In this document: one piece after another, positions 52,437-61,399 of the stretch
Position numbering within the stretch: the first letter of the stretch is position 1
Layout: each line of letters starts with the position of its first letter
DNA from: Pedobacter sp. B4-66
Lineage (GTDB): Bacteria; Bacteroidota; Bacteroidia; Sphingobacteriales; Sphingobacteriaceae
Assembly: GCF_018492665.1 (NCBI RefSeq)
Contig: NZ_JAFVME010000006.1
Span: 124,001 to 188,000 of the forward strand
Reading direction: 5' to 3'
DNA: 64,000 nucleotides
Program-made: the position numbers and the translations under genes
The notes under the pieces: generated by a model
Database searches by the model: none
What the model was told of the DNA's origin: nothing
What the model saw: only the letters and a program-made list of their open reading frames with translations

Positions 52437-54767
52437 TTAAAATTTGAAATTCCATGTAACCGAAGGAATTATGCCAAACAAAGTTGTACGTACAACCTGA
52501 GTCTTCGATGCATCATCAGGATTATCTTTAAAATCAATTGAAAACGCATTCTGACGATTGTACAAATTGTAAATACCAAATGACCAACTCGACTGAAGTT
52601 TCTTTCCAGGTTTCCCTTCCAATGTAGCAGAAACATCCAAACGGTGATAATCTGGCGTACGATATCCGTTCTTTTCTGTATAATAAAATGTAGTACGACC
52701 ATTTATCTGATACTTACCACTTGGATAAGTAACCGCATTTCCGGTATTATAAACAAAAACAGAAGAGAAAGTCCAGCGCGGTCCTGCCTTATAAATTCCA
52801 ACTAATGATACATCATGAGTTCTGTCTTGTTTAGCATAAAACCACTTAGCTTCGTTAATGGCATCAAACTGCCGTTGTGTTCTCGACCAGGTATACCCAA
52901 TCCATCCGTTAAACTTACCAAACCTTTTCTTTAAGAAAAGTTCAATACCATAAGCCATGCCATCACCATATAACAAATCAGCTTCAACATTGCCATTTCC
53001 TCTTAAATCGGTTCCACTTCTATACTCGATCTGGTTTTGCATCCATTTATAATACACTTCAGCAGAAAACTCATAATTATTGTCGTTAAAATTTCTAAAA
53101 TACCCTGCGGCAATCTGATCCGCAATTTCCGGTTTTACATTATTGCTATTCATTATGTAAAGATCTGTTGGGGAAGTTGATGTAGAATTAGACATCAAAT
53201 GGATGTTTTGAATATTTCTGGTATATGCCGCTTTCAAAGAACTTAAAGGTGTGATCTGATAACTAGCAGAAAATCTTGGCTCAAGATTAAAGTAGTTTTT
53301 AACTACCTCCCCCGCTTTATAGTTTTTTGTGCTAATGGTATTCCCATCCGCATCATATGCTTTGAAGTTACCTGGCCCCAATAAAGAAAAACCACTTACT
53401 CTTAGTCCATAAACTAGATTCAAATGATCACTTATTGCCCACTCATCAGATACATACGCCGCAAGCTCAAACCCCTTGCGATTTTCATAAGTGGTCTGAT
53501 TCACACTGGATGAATCACTTGCAGTAAGCTTGCCTGGGGCAATAGTATGATGAATGGCATTTACTCCAAATTTCAAACTATGTCTATTACTTAAACTATA
53601 CTCAAAATCCTGTTTTAAATTGAAATCTTTTATAGAAGAATTAACTTCAAAGTCATTGTCCTCCATAAAATTCTGAATCACATAATTGTAATTGCTATAA
53701 ATTAAAGAAGTATTTGAAAACAAACGATCACTATAAAGATGGTTCCAGCGCAGTGTAACTGTTGAATTACCCCAATTAAAACCAAAGGCCTCCGATATGC
53801 CTAGCTTATCCCTGCCGAAATAACCGGACAAGAACAACGTATTTTTATCATCCAATTGATAGTTTGCTTTCGCATTTACATCATAAAAATAAAGCGTATT
53901 TCCACTTACTGAACTATCTGGAGATAATGCTAAAAATGCATCGAGATAGGTTCTACGGGCACTAACCATAAACGAACCTTTGTCCTTAACAATTGGTCCT
54001 TCTACCTTTAATCTTGATGAGATCAAACCTATACCACCTTCAGCAGTGTAATCTTTACGATTTCCATCGTTCATCTTTATATCCAATACTGAGGCTAGTC
54101 TACCTCCGTATTGAGCAGGCATACCGCCTTTATAAACGCTTACATCCTTAATCGCATCAGAATTGAAAGTAGAAAAGAAACCTAGCAAGTGAGAGGCATT
54201 ATACACTGGTGCTTCATCCAACAGAATCAAATTCTGATCAGTAGAACCACCCCTTACATAAAAACCGCTATTGCCTTCTCCTGCTGATTTAATTCCAGGT
54301 AATAATTGCAAGGTTTTAAGCACATCACGCTCTCCAAGTAATACAGGCACATTATTAATCTCTCTGACATTGATTTTTTGAAGTCCCATTTGTGGACTAC
54401 TCACATTCTCATCCCTTTTTTCAGCCGAAATAACGACCTCATTTAGCTGATTATCTTCTAAAAGAACAAAGTTTTGTCGCAAGTTCTTTGAAATAGTAAT
54501 TGATTGCTCAATGGTTTTATAACCGATAAAACTTATCGAAATTTTGTACGCCCCTTCTGGTGCGCTCAATGAGTAAAACCCGTAGGCATTAGTTACAGTT
54601 CCGCTGGTAACAGAGCCTACCAATTTAACACTTGCACCTATTAATGTCTCCCCAGTTCCAGAATCAGTAACTGCACCACTGACCGTAAATTTATTCTGCG
54701 CAAAAGAAAACCGACAAAAACATAAGATTATTAAAAGTAATGGTACTAGTCTCTTGGCTGTTGGCAT
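52437..54767 (-). CDS. TonB-dependent receptor with carboxypeptidase-regulatory-like domain
   Basis: The 776-residue outer-membrane protein has a signal peptide (1-23), a carboxypeptidase-regulatory-like domain (about 27-105; FTVSGAVTDSGTGETLIGAS) and a plug (about 120-230; LLGERDVLKTLQLLPG, SGFYVRGGSTDQNLILLDEA). A barrel ending VTWNFKF follows. It is shorter than SusC and has no SusD partner; its partner is the DUF4249 lipoprotein directly downstream. The transported substrate is unknown. A GH9-ThuA gene lies 60 bases upstream on the same strand, so import of a glucan fragment is possible but unproven. Confidence 0.93.
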   Translation of the reverse strand: MPTAKRLVPLLLIILCFCRFSFAQNKFTVSGAVTDSGTGETLIGASVKLVGSVTSGTVTNAYGFYSLSAPEGAYKISISFIGYKTIEQSITISKNLRQNFVLLEDNQLNEVVISAEKRDENVSSPQMGLQKINVREINNVPVLLGERDVLKTLQLLPGIKSAGEGNSGFYVRGGSTDQNLILLDEAPVYNASHLLGFFSTFNSDAIKDVSVYKGGMPAQYGGRLASVLDIKMNDGNRKDYTAEGGIGLISSRLKVEGPIVKDKGSFMVSARRTYLDAFLALSPDSSVSGNTLYFYDVNAKANYQLDDKNTLFLSGYFGRDKLGISEAFGFNWGNSTVTLRWNHLYSDRLFSNTSLIYSNYNYVIQNFMEDNDFEVNSSIKDFNLKQDFEYSLSNRHSLKFGVNAIHHTIAPGKLTASDSSSVNQTTYENRKGFELAAYVSDEWAISDHLNLVYGLRVSGFSLLGPGNFKAYDADGNTISTKNYKAGEVVKNYFNLEPRFSASYQITPLSSLKAAYTRNIQNIHLMSNSTSTSPTDLYIMNSNNVKPEIADQIAAGYFRNFNDNNYEFSAEVYYKWMQNQIEYRSGTDLRGNGNVEADLLYGDGMAYGIELFLKKRFGKFNGWIGYTWSRTQRQFDAINEAKWFYAKQDRTHDVSLVGIYKAGPRWTFSSVFVYNTGNAVTYPSGKYQINGRTTFYYTEKNGYRTPDYHRLDVSATLEGKPGKKLQSSWSFGIYNLYNRQNAFSIDFKDNPDDASKTQVVRTTLFGIIPSVTWNFKF

Positions 54768-54827
54768 ATAAATACTTAGTCTGTCGTAAAAATAGAAAAG
54801 AAAATCTACTTCGACACTACTGCTGCA

Positions 54828-57332
54828 CTAATTACCTTGGCCTGTTGCCCATATTATCGAATTGCTAACCAACCTCTTCCAATCCTTATTAAGAAGTAAA
54901 TCCGGCGAATGTCCCATAAAAATATAAACATTTCTTGCCTCAACTTTAGGGTTTATCCAAACTACTGGATGATCGCCCATTTTTAACTTAGAATCAGGCT
55001 GATAGCTAGATTCATCTACGTTAGCCAGTACTTTCACATTTAATCTTGGACTTTTATTGTATGTATACCATTCTTCCTTGTCTACTTTAAAGGATGGCGA
55101 CACTCCTTTCATCACAGGATGCAGCTTATCCTCTACCCTCACATTAGCCGAGGCAAAATCTGCTATGTAATTATCAAATCTGATGTTGCCCATAAAACGA
55201 GAAAACCAATTCCACATTGGGTAGCCATCAAACTCACCAAGCAATGTTGCATGATGTAATCCTACCCATCCTCCTTTTCCATTATTAATATAATCTTCAA
55301 AAGCTTTAACTGCCTTTGGATTCCATGCATATGGAGGATAATCCAATTGAATAACAACCTTATATTGCTTCAAAAATACTTCATCAATTTTGTCTGTATT
55401 TTCAATATAATCAATTGCAAAACGATTCTTTTTCGCGAATTCATCCAACCAGGGGCGTGCGGCTTTGGTAAAAGCAATGTGGTGGCCGCCATTCTCTGCC
55501 AAAGCTAAAACCCTAAACAAAGGCTTTTCTTTTGTCACAATTGCTTCTGGTTCATTCACTGTTTCTATTGCTGTTAATGCCTGCAAAAACCATGCTGCAT
55601 GAGGTATCCATTGTTCTGTCCACCGCCATTCATTTCCTCCTGCTTCAGTTTTAAAATCTATACCACTGCCATCGGGATTACCATCTTTTCCGGTAACACC
55701 ATTAGAAATTCCACCTTTTTGAGACCCGTGACCAAACAGACTAGCCATATAAGGCACATTTTTTTCTCCAAAACCATACATAAAACACATAGAATAAGGA
55801 TTGCTACCCAAAATCCACGATAGTTGTTGCTCTGCATAAAGAGCAATATCTTTTCTTACTCCCCAGCCACTATTTTCGGGATAAACAAGTCGACCACCAA
55901 GCAGTGATGCTGTAGCTAAAGAGCTAAGGCGTGCATTTTCACCTTGCCACCACCAACCTGTTTCATTTTCATGAGGAATAAAAAAGCCATCCCGTACTTT
56001 CCCATTAAACTTAAAATACTGTCTTGCATATCCAAAGGGATTATTAACCAACTGGGCAACCTTCAAATTACCATCTATTGCTTTCTTTATTACAGCCAGG
56101 GTCTGTGTTCTATAATCGTTTTCCTTTTCCTTATCCAGATAACGAACCAACGCTACTACAGGCAGGCCTGCGTCTGCAGCATGCCAAAATGGTCTATCCT
56201 TATCATCCGAAATAAAGTATCCCTTATCAGTCATTCTGCCTCTCAAATTTGAGGCTCTTTTGCGTGCTTCATCTCTATAATATGTGCTGTCTGTAGCTAT
56301 CCACAGCTCTGTAGCTGCCATTAATGCGCAATAATCATCAATGATATTCTCTTTTCCATCATCAGCATACTTCAAATTATTTACCACCAAATGAGCATAC
56401 GCTTTTTCTGCAGCCTTCAAATATTGCTTAGCTTGATAATCACCATTTTTACCCCATGAAGAAATACGAGCTAGTGAAGCAATTCCCATACCTCCTCCTT
56501 CTCGAAAAGCACATTGGTAATCTGATGTAGTAACACTATTTGCCTCCAATCCTACGATTCTTCTTGCACTTGCATCTGGTTTGAAATAACTAAATACAGT
56601 CATATAAAAGTACCCTTCATCGGATAAAGAACGCATAATGTAATCGGCTCCCCATAAAGCTTCTGCTTTCAATTCTTCCTTAATTTTAAGTTCATCTAGC
56701 AATCCTGGTATCTTCTCTGTTGCATTTACCATTGACCATGTAACCATGGGGATTTGCTGTGGCGACATAAAATTAGCATAGGCCAGATGAGAGAAGTATT
56801 TACTTATATCTCCAGAAGCATCCCCCCAGCCACCATGTACATCAACTCTCTTATCACTACCATAAAGCAACATCTTTTTATCAGCCTCTAATTCCTGAGC
56901 AGTATTTGCACGTTGCTTTTTATAATAATCAAGAATGCTTGGCAAGGTATTCACAGCAAGTGCCTGCGAGGCAATTTCAAAGCTTACTGAAGTATAATGT
57001 TTTCCTTTAAACAACACATCAACCTTATATTTCCCAGGCTTATTAAACGATGAAAAATCTGCAGTATAAAACTGGCGACCAGGAAACCATTCTTCAACAG
57101 AGCCATTTGTTTTAAGGGTCGAGCTGAAACTGATCTTTTGATTAGAAGCATTAATCAATGTAAACTTTTTAACTCCCGAAAAATCCCCTTCAAAACTAAC
57201 GATAGCTTGTTTTGGACCTAATAAATCAAATGCGATCTGGTTAACATGAATTACAGGTTGTGCCTGAATGGCAATAGTGGAGGCAAACAGCAGTATTAAA
57301 CTTATACTAACAAATTTCAAGCGTTTAATCAT
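54828..57332 (-). CDS. Secreted GH9 glycoside hydrolase fused to a ThuA-like domain
   Basis: The start was set at the ATG at 57332, since MIKRLKFVSISLILLFAS is a normal signal peptide; the longer frame from 57395 adds 21 unlikely residues. This gives 834 residues. A CelD-type N-terminal immunoglobulin-like domain lies at about 25-115. A GH9 (alpha/alpha)6 domain follows (about 120-560), with the aspartate motif DVHGGWGDASGDISKYF, HAADAGLPVVAL and, near its end, the catalytic-acid-region glutamates in GGNEWRWTEQW. A ThuA-like domain occupies about 585-830 (RVLALAENGGHHIAF, GKGGWVGLHHATLLGE, VYIFMGHSPDLLL). GH9 enzymes cleave beta-1,4-glucans or act as exo-glucosaminidases. The fusion suggests a glycan released and then further processed. 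Confidence 0.88.
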   Translation of the reverse strand: MIKRLKFVSISLILLFASTIAIQAQPVIHVNQIAFDLLGPKQAIVSFEGDFSGVKKFTLINASNQKISFSSTLKTNGSVEEWFPGRQFYTADFSSFNKPGKYKVDVLFKGKHYTSVSFEIASQALAVNTLPSILDYYKKQRANTAQELEADKKMLLYGSDKRVDVHGGWGDASGDISKYFSHLAYANFMSPQQIPMVTWSMVNATEKIPGLLDELKIKEELKAEALWGADYIMRSLSDEGYFYMTVFSYFKPDASARRIVGLEANSVTTSDYQCAFREGGGMGIASLARISSWGKNGDYQAKQYLKAAEKAYAHLVVNNLKYADDGKENIIDDYCALMAATELWIATDSTYYRDEARKRASNLRGRMTDKGYFISDDKDRPFWHAADAGLPVVALVRYLDKEKENDYRTQTLAVIKKAIDGNLKVAQLVNNPFGYARQYFKFNGKVRDGFFIPHENETGWWWQGENARLSSLATASLLGGRLVYPENSGWGVRKDIALYAEQQLSWILGSNPYSMCFMYGFGEKNVPYMASLFGHGSQKGGISNGVTGKDGNPDGSGIDFKTEAGGNEWRWTEQWIPHAAWFLQALTAIETVNEPEAIVTKEKPLFRVLALAENGGHHIAFTKAARPWLDEFAKKNRFAIDYIENTDKIDEVFLKQYKVVIQLDYPPYAWNPKAVKAFEDYINNGKGGWVGLHHATLLGEFDGYPMWNWFSRFMGNIRFDNYIADFASANVRVEDKLHPVMKGVSPSFKVDKEEWYTYNKSPRLNVKVLANVDESSYQPDSKLKMGDHPVVWINPKVEARNVYIFMGHSPDLLLNKDWKRLVSNSIIWATGQGN

Positions 57333-57621
57333 ATTTAAGAGAGGAAGTTTTAAGGCGTCAGCAAAATTGCATAGAGGCAATTTCAAAATTAACATAATTT
57401 TGTTCCCTTAAAATAGCTCACTAATAAGCATCTAACTCAAAACACTAAACAACAACAACTTACAATGCAATTGTAGTATTATTGTAGTGGCAAAATACAA
57501 ACACATCCATTTTACATGGAAAGCTATTATCCAGTTGAGATGCACCAAAACTTTACTTATCTTGATATTGTTATTAATCAAATGCCTTTAATCAAATTTA
57601 CCTGCAGAGATTATTTATTCT

Positions 57622-60153
57622 ATGAAACTTGAAAATAGCTATGGGTATAAACAGATTATAAGTTGGTTAAAACTTAATAAAAAAAAGCCATTTAAGTTTC
57701 AAACTGATGCATGGCAGTATTATGCCGAAGGCTATAGTGGATTAGTAAACGCCCCTACAGGTTTCGGAAAAACCTTTTCTATTTTTTTGGCCGTTGTAAT
57801 TGATGAACTTAATAAAAGAGCTGAACAGGAAAACACAGACCTTAAAGGTAAACAAAGGAAAAATACTACCGGACTAAAGCTAATCTGGATAACACCTTTA
57901 CGATCTTTAGCTAAGGATCTGGCACGAGCAATGCGAGAGGCTTGTGATGAACTTCAATTGGACTGGGTAGTTGGGGTAAGAAATGGCGACACTCCCCAAA
58001 GTGAAAAGCTTAAACAGAAAAAACAAATGCCTGAAGTGCTTATTATCACACCTGAAAGTATGCACTTACTGCTCGCTCAAAAAAGTACCTTCAATTACTT
58101 CGATCAATTACAATGTATAGTTGCCGATGAGTGGCATGAATTGTTAGGCAGTAAACGAGGCGTGATGGCTGAACTCGCTATTTCAAGAATAAAAGGTTTG
58201 CTAATGGAGCAACGTCCGGAAAGGCTCTTAAGGATATGGGGAATATCTGCAACTATAGGTAATATGGAACAGGCCATGCAGGTACTAGTGCCTTATACAG
58301 ATCTCCTGAAAACCATAATAAAATCCGATATAAGAAAGAAGATAGTTATCAATTCAATATTACCGGATCATATAGATATGCTGCCCTGGGCCGGCCATTT
58401 AGGCCATAAGCTGGCAAGCAAGCTAATTCCTATTATTAATAAAAGTAAAACCACGTTAATATTTACCAATACACGCGGACAGGCTGAACTCTGGTATCAA
58501 ACCCTGCTTGCTCAGGATGAAAACCTTGCAGGACTTTTAGCCATACATCATGGCTCAATAGATTATGAATTAAGAAACTGGATTGAAGATGCTTTGCACT
58601 CTGGAGTACTTAAAGCTGTAGTTTGCACTTCTTCTTTAGACCTGGGGGTTGATTTCAAACCCGTAGATACAGTAGTTCAAATTGGCTCTCCAAAAGGTGT
58701 TGCCCGATTTTTACAACGTGCCGGGCGCAGTGGCCACTCACCGCACGAAACCTCCAAAATTTACTTTCTGCCTACTCATGCATTAGAACTTGTAGAAGCC
58801 GCGGCAATAAAAGAAGCCGCAAAAACTCAAGACATTGAATGCAGGGAACCTATTGTAATGTCATTTGACACCCTCATTCAATACCTCGTTACTTTAGCGG
58901 TTGGCGATGGATTTGATGATGAAAAGATTTTTTTCGAGATTAAGCAAACTCATGCATTTAGGGAGCTCCTTCCTCAGGAATGGAATTGGATCATGCAATT
59001 CATCACTACAGGTGGTGACAGTTTAACAGCTTATGATGAATTCAGTAAAGTAAACAAAACTACTGCTGGACTTTGGAAAGTAGAAAACAGGCAAATTGCT
59101 ATGCGTCACAGATTACACATCGGAACAATTGTTAGTGATGCCATGCTTAAAGTAAAATATCTGACAGGAGGTTACATTGGCATGATAGAGGAATCTTTCA
59201 TATCTCGGATGAAACCCGGAAGCAGTTTTACACTTGCAGGCAGGGTGTTGGAATTTGTAATGGTTAAAGAAATGATGATTTTAGTTAGAAAAAGTAAACT
59301 TAAGCGAGCCAATAGCCCTAGCTGGATGGGTGGCCGTATATCGTTAACAGCAAACCTAGGTAACCTGCTCAGAAAGAAGTACAATGAAACATTAGATAAA
59401 CAACATGGAGATGAGGAACTTGATTTTATACTTCCCTTATTTGAACAACAGGCCAAGGTTTCTCATGTACCTAGAAGCGATGAATTTCTAATCGAACTGA
59501 TTAATACCAAGGATGGTTATCATTTCTTTGCCTATCCATTCGAAGGCAGGCAGGTCCATGAGATCATGGCTGCATTAATAGCTTACCGACTTGCTCGCCT
59601 CCAGCCAATTAGCTTCTCTATTGCGATGAACGATTATGGTTTTGAACTGCTTAGTGAACAACCAATCCCTCTCGAAGAAAGCAATATAAAAGAGCTATTT
59701 AGCCCCTCAAACCTTACAGATGATATTGTAGCTAGCATCAATGCAACGGAAATGGCAAGACGTAAATTCAGAGATATTGCCTGTATTTCTGGACTTGTAT
59801 TTCAGGGGTATCCAGGCAAATATGTAGCTAACAAACATTTACAATCTTCATCATCCTTATTTTTCAACGTGTTTAGCGATTATGATAAACATAACTTATT
59901 ATTGCGACAGTCATATGATGAAGCATTTTATCAGCAGATAGAAGAACCCAGATTAGCTGCTGCCCTACATCGTATACAAGCTAGCAAGATCATCATTGTA
60001 AAAACCGAAAGCTATACTCCATTATGCTTCCCAATAAAAGTTGATAGCTTAAGGGATAATATGAGCAGTGAAGAGTTAAGTCAAAGAATTGAGAGAATGA
60101 CAGCAGAATCGGAGAAGAAGACTACAAGTAAAAAGAAAAAAAATGACCATTGA
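57622..60153 (+). CDS. Ligase-associated DNA damage response DExH helicase (Lhr-like)
   Basis: The 843-residue SF2 helicase has Walker A NAPTGFGKTFS (43-53), DEWH motif II (169-172), motif III WGISATIGNMEQ and motif VI-region QRAGRSGHSP. The C-terminal half contains the DUF-type Lhr core (WH and 'dead/deah-associated' domain). In Bacteroidota and Proteobacteria this protein family is found with an ATP-dependent ligase, an exonuclease and PdeM. Here only PdeM (overlapping by 11 bases) is adjacent. A role in DNA break or repair processing is inferred from the family. Confidence 0.92.
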   Translation: MKLENSYGYKQIISWLKLNKKKPFKFQTDAWQYYAEGYSGLVNAPTGFGKTFSIFLAVVIDELNKRAEQENTDLKGKQRKNTTGLKLIWITPLRSLAKDLARAMREACDELQLDWVVGVRNGDTPQSEKLKQKKQMPEVLIITPESMHLLLAQKSTFNYFDQLQCIVADEWHELLGSKRGVMAELAISRIKGLLMEQRPERLLRIWGISATIGNMEQAMQVLVPYTDLLKTIIKSDIRKKIVINSILPDHIDMLPWAGHLGHKLASKLIPIINKSKTTLIFTNTRGQAELWYQTLLAQDENLAGLLAIHHGSIDYELRNWIEDALHSGVLKAVVCTSSLDLGVDFKPVDTVVQIGSPKGVARFLQRAGRSGHSPHETSKIYFLPTHALELVEAAAIKEAAKTQDIECREPIVMSFDTLIQYLVTLAVGDGFDDEKIFFEIKQTHAFRELLPQEWNWIMQFITTGGDSLTAYDEFSKVNKTTAGLWKVENRQIAMRHRLHIGTIVSDAMLKVKYLTGGYIGMIEESFISRMKPGSSFTLAGRVLEFVMVKEMMILVRKSKLKRANSPSWMGGRISLTANLGNLLRKKYNETLDKQHGDEELDFILPLFEQQAKVSHVPRSDEFLIELINTKDGYHFFAYPFEGRQVHEIMAALIAYRLARLQPISFSIAMNDYGFELLSEQPIPLEESNIKELFSPSNLTDDIVASINATEMARRKFRDIACISGLVFQGYPGKYVANKHLQSSSSLFFNVFSDYDKHNLLLRQSYDEAFYQQIEEPRLAAALHRIQASKIIIVKTESYTPLCFPIKVDSLRDNMSSEELSQRIERMTAESEKKTTSKKKKNDH

Positions 60154-60784
60154 ATGTAAAGGGGAACAACTTATATTAAGTAGCGACAAGGCTATATACT
60201 GGCAAGCCAGAAAGATGCTCATCATTAGTGATCTTCACATTGGTAAGTCCGCTCATTTCAGAAAATCAGGCATCCCGGTCCCCGACTCCATAAACCTGAC
60301 AGACCTACAGCGGTTAACGGCCTTGATATCTGAATTTAATCCTGAAACACTGCTTGTTACAGGAGATATGTTCCATAACAACATTAACAGTGATACCAAT
60401 ACATTTATGCATTGGCGAAAAAGCTTTGCCCATCTTAAAGTTGTATTGATAAAAGGGAACCACGACAATTTAAAAAATGAAGATTATGATGCTTTAGGAA
60501 TAAATGTACATCAGAAAGAGCTTTTGGCAGCACCCTTTAGGTTTATACACGATAAACCTGATCAAGTTGATGAATACTATAATATCTCGGGTCATATACA
60601 CCCAGGCGTAATCATCTATGGAAAAGCTAAGCAACAACTCAAGTTTCCTTGTTTCTATTTTGGGAGCGATTATGCCATATTGCCGGCCTTCAGTGTTTTT
60701 ACCGGACTAAAAGTATTAAATCCAAAACAGGGTGATCGCTTTTACGCCATCACTCCTGCAAAGGTTATAGCTATTAAAGCTTAA
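60143..60784 (+). CDS. pdeM: Ligase-associated DNA damage response endonuclease PdeM
   Basis: The 213-residue metallophosphoesterase shows all Mre11/calcineurin-like motifs: SDLHIGKSAHFRKSGIPVP (Asp30, His32), TGDMFHN, KGNHDN and SGHIHPG. The FRKSGIPVP segment after motif I is characteristic of PdeM-type enzymes. It is a nuclease/phosphodiesterase for DNA repair that overlaps the helicase gene by 11 bases, implying translational coupling. It ends convergent with the ferritin-like gene, overlapping by 4 bases. Confidence 0.93.
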   Translation: MTIECKGEQLILSSDKAIYWQARKMLIISDLHIGKSAHFRKSGIPVPDSINLTDLQRLTALISEFNPETLLVTGDMFHNNINSDTNTFMHWRKSFAHLKVVLIKGNHDNLKNEDYDALGINVHQKELLAAPFRFIHDKPDQVDEYYNISGHIHPGVIIYGKAKQQLKFPCFYFGSDYAILPAFSVFTGLKVLNPKQGDRFYAITPAKVIAIKA

Positions 60785-61392
60785 TTAAGTAATTGATTCC
60801 CCAGATTTTTCATCCATGAATCAAACATATCCTGTTCAATTCTTATGACCAGCTCAGCATGTTTCTCCCAATCAGCAGAAAACGACTTAAGTTGGTTTAA
60901 CATTTCCTCAAGGTGCCCCTCTTCTTCAAGAATGATCGACTTAACTGTCACTTTGCTTCCAGCAGAGGTTAAAACATCCTGATAAACAGGATATAATTCG
61001 TCTGCACGAACTTCAATCGCATAGGTTACAAAAAGATAAGCAGCAAACTTTAACTCATAACCACTTAAATTAAAATGCTGTTTTAAATAGCGGCACACAG
61101 CTACATCCAAAGCATTCAAATAGAATTTAGTATCGTTAGGAGCCAGAAGCTCATCATTAGTATAAGTTCTGCAAAGGTTGCCATCCAGTTTATCCAATTG
61201 CTTTTTCAAATAATAAGCATGACGGTGTTCCTCTGCTGCATGTTTAAGGATGATAAGATTCACGTTTTCTTTATGCTCCGATGCAGAGATTTTCTTTGCA
61301 CCTGCATTTTCCATGTACGACAAGGTATTTAACCATTTGGCATGCAAAACATTATCGCTCACTATATTCTCTAAAATCGCCTTAATTTCCAT
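60781..61392 (-). CDS. Ferritin-like di-iron helical-bundle protein downstream of bioA
   Basis: I do not recognise a named family. The 203-residue, mostly helical protein shows the residues expected of a ferritin-like di-iron site: Glu28 in helix 1, Glu55-x-x-His58 in HAAEEHRHAYYL, Glu127 in FVTYAIEVRADEL and Glu157-x-x-His160 in LEEEGHLEEM. The gene starts 7 bases after bioA and seems to be the last gene of the CDF-NUDIX-bioA operon. It could be an oxidase, peroxidase or metal-storage protein. Involvement in biotin synthesis is a guess from position. It is cytoplasmic, with no signal peptide. Confidence 0.65.
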   Translation of the reverse strand: MEIKAILENIVSDNVLHAKWLNTLSYMENAGAKKISASEHKENVNLIILKHAAEEHRHAYYLKKQLDKLDGNLCRTYTNDELLAPNDTKFYLNALDVAVCRYLKQHFNLSGYELKFAAYLFVTYAIEVRADELYPVYQDVLTSAGSKVTVKSIILEEEGHLEEMLNQLKSFSADWEKHAELVIRIEQDMFDSWMKNLGNQLLN

Positions 61393-61399
61393 TATTATA

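Noticed and set aside
57333..57395. Upstream start of the GH9-ThuA gene
   Set aside because: The extra 21 residues have no signal-peptide character, while the internal ATG gives a normal signal peptide.
57574..57597. Direct repeat TTAATCAAAT twice upstream of the helicase gene
   Set aside because: A/T-rich short repeats are expected in this background and no second copy or regulator supports a function.
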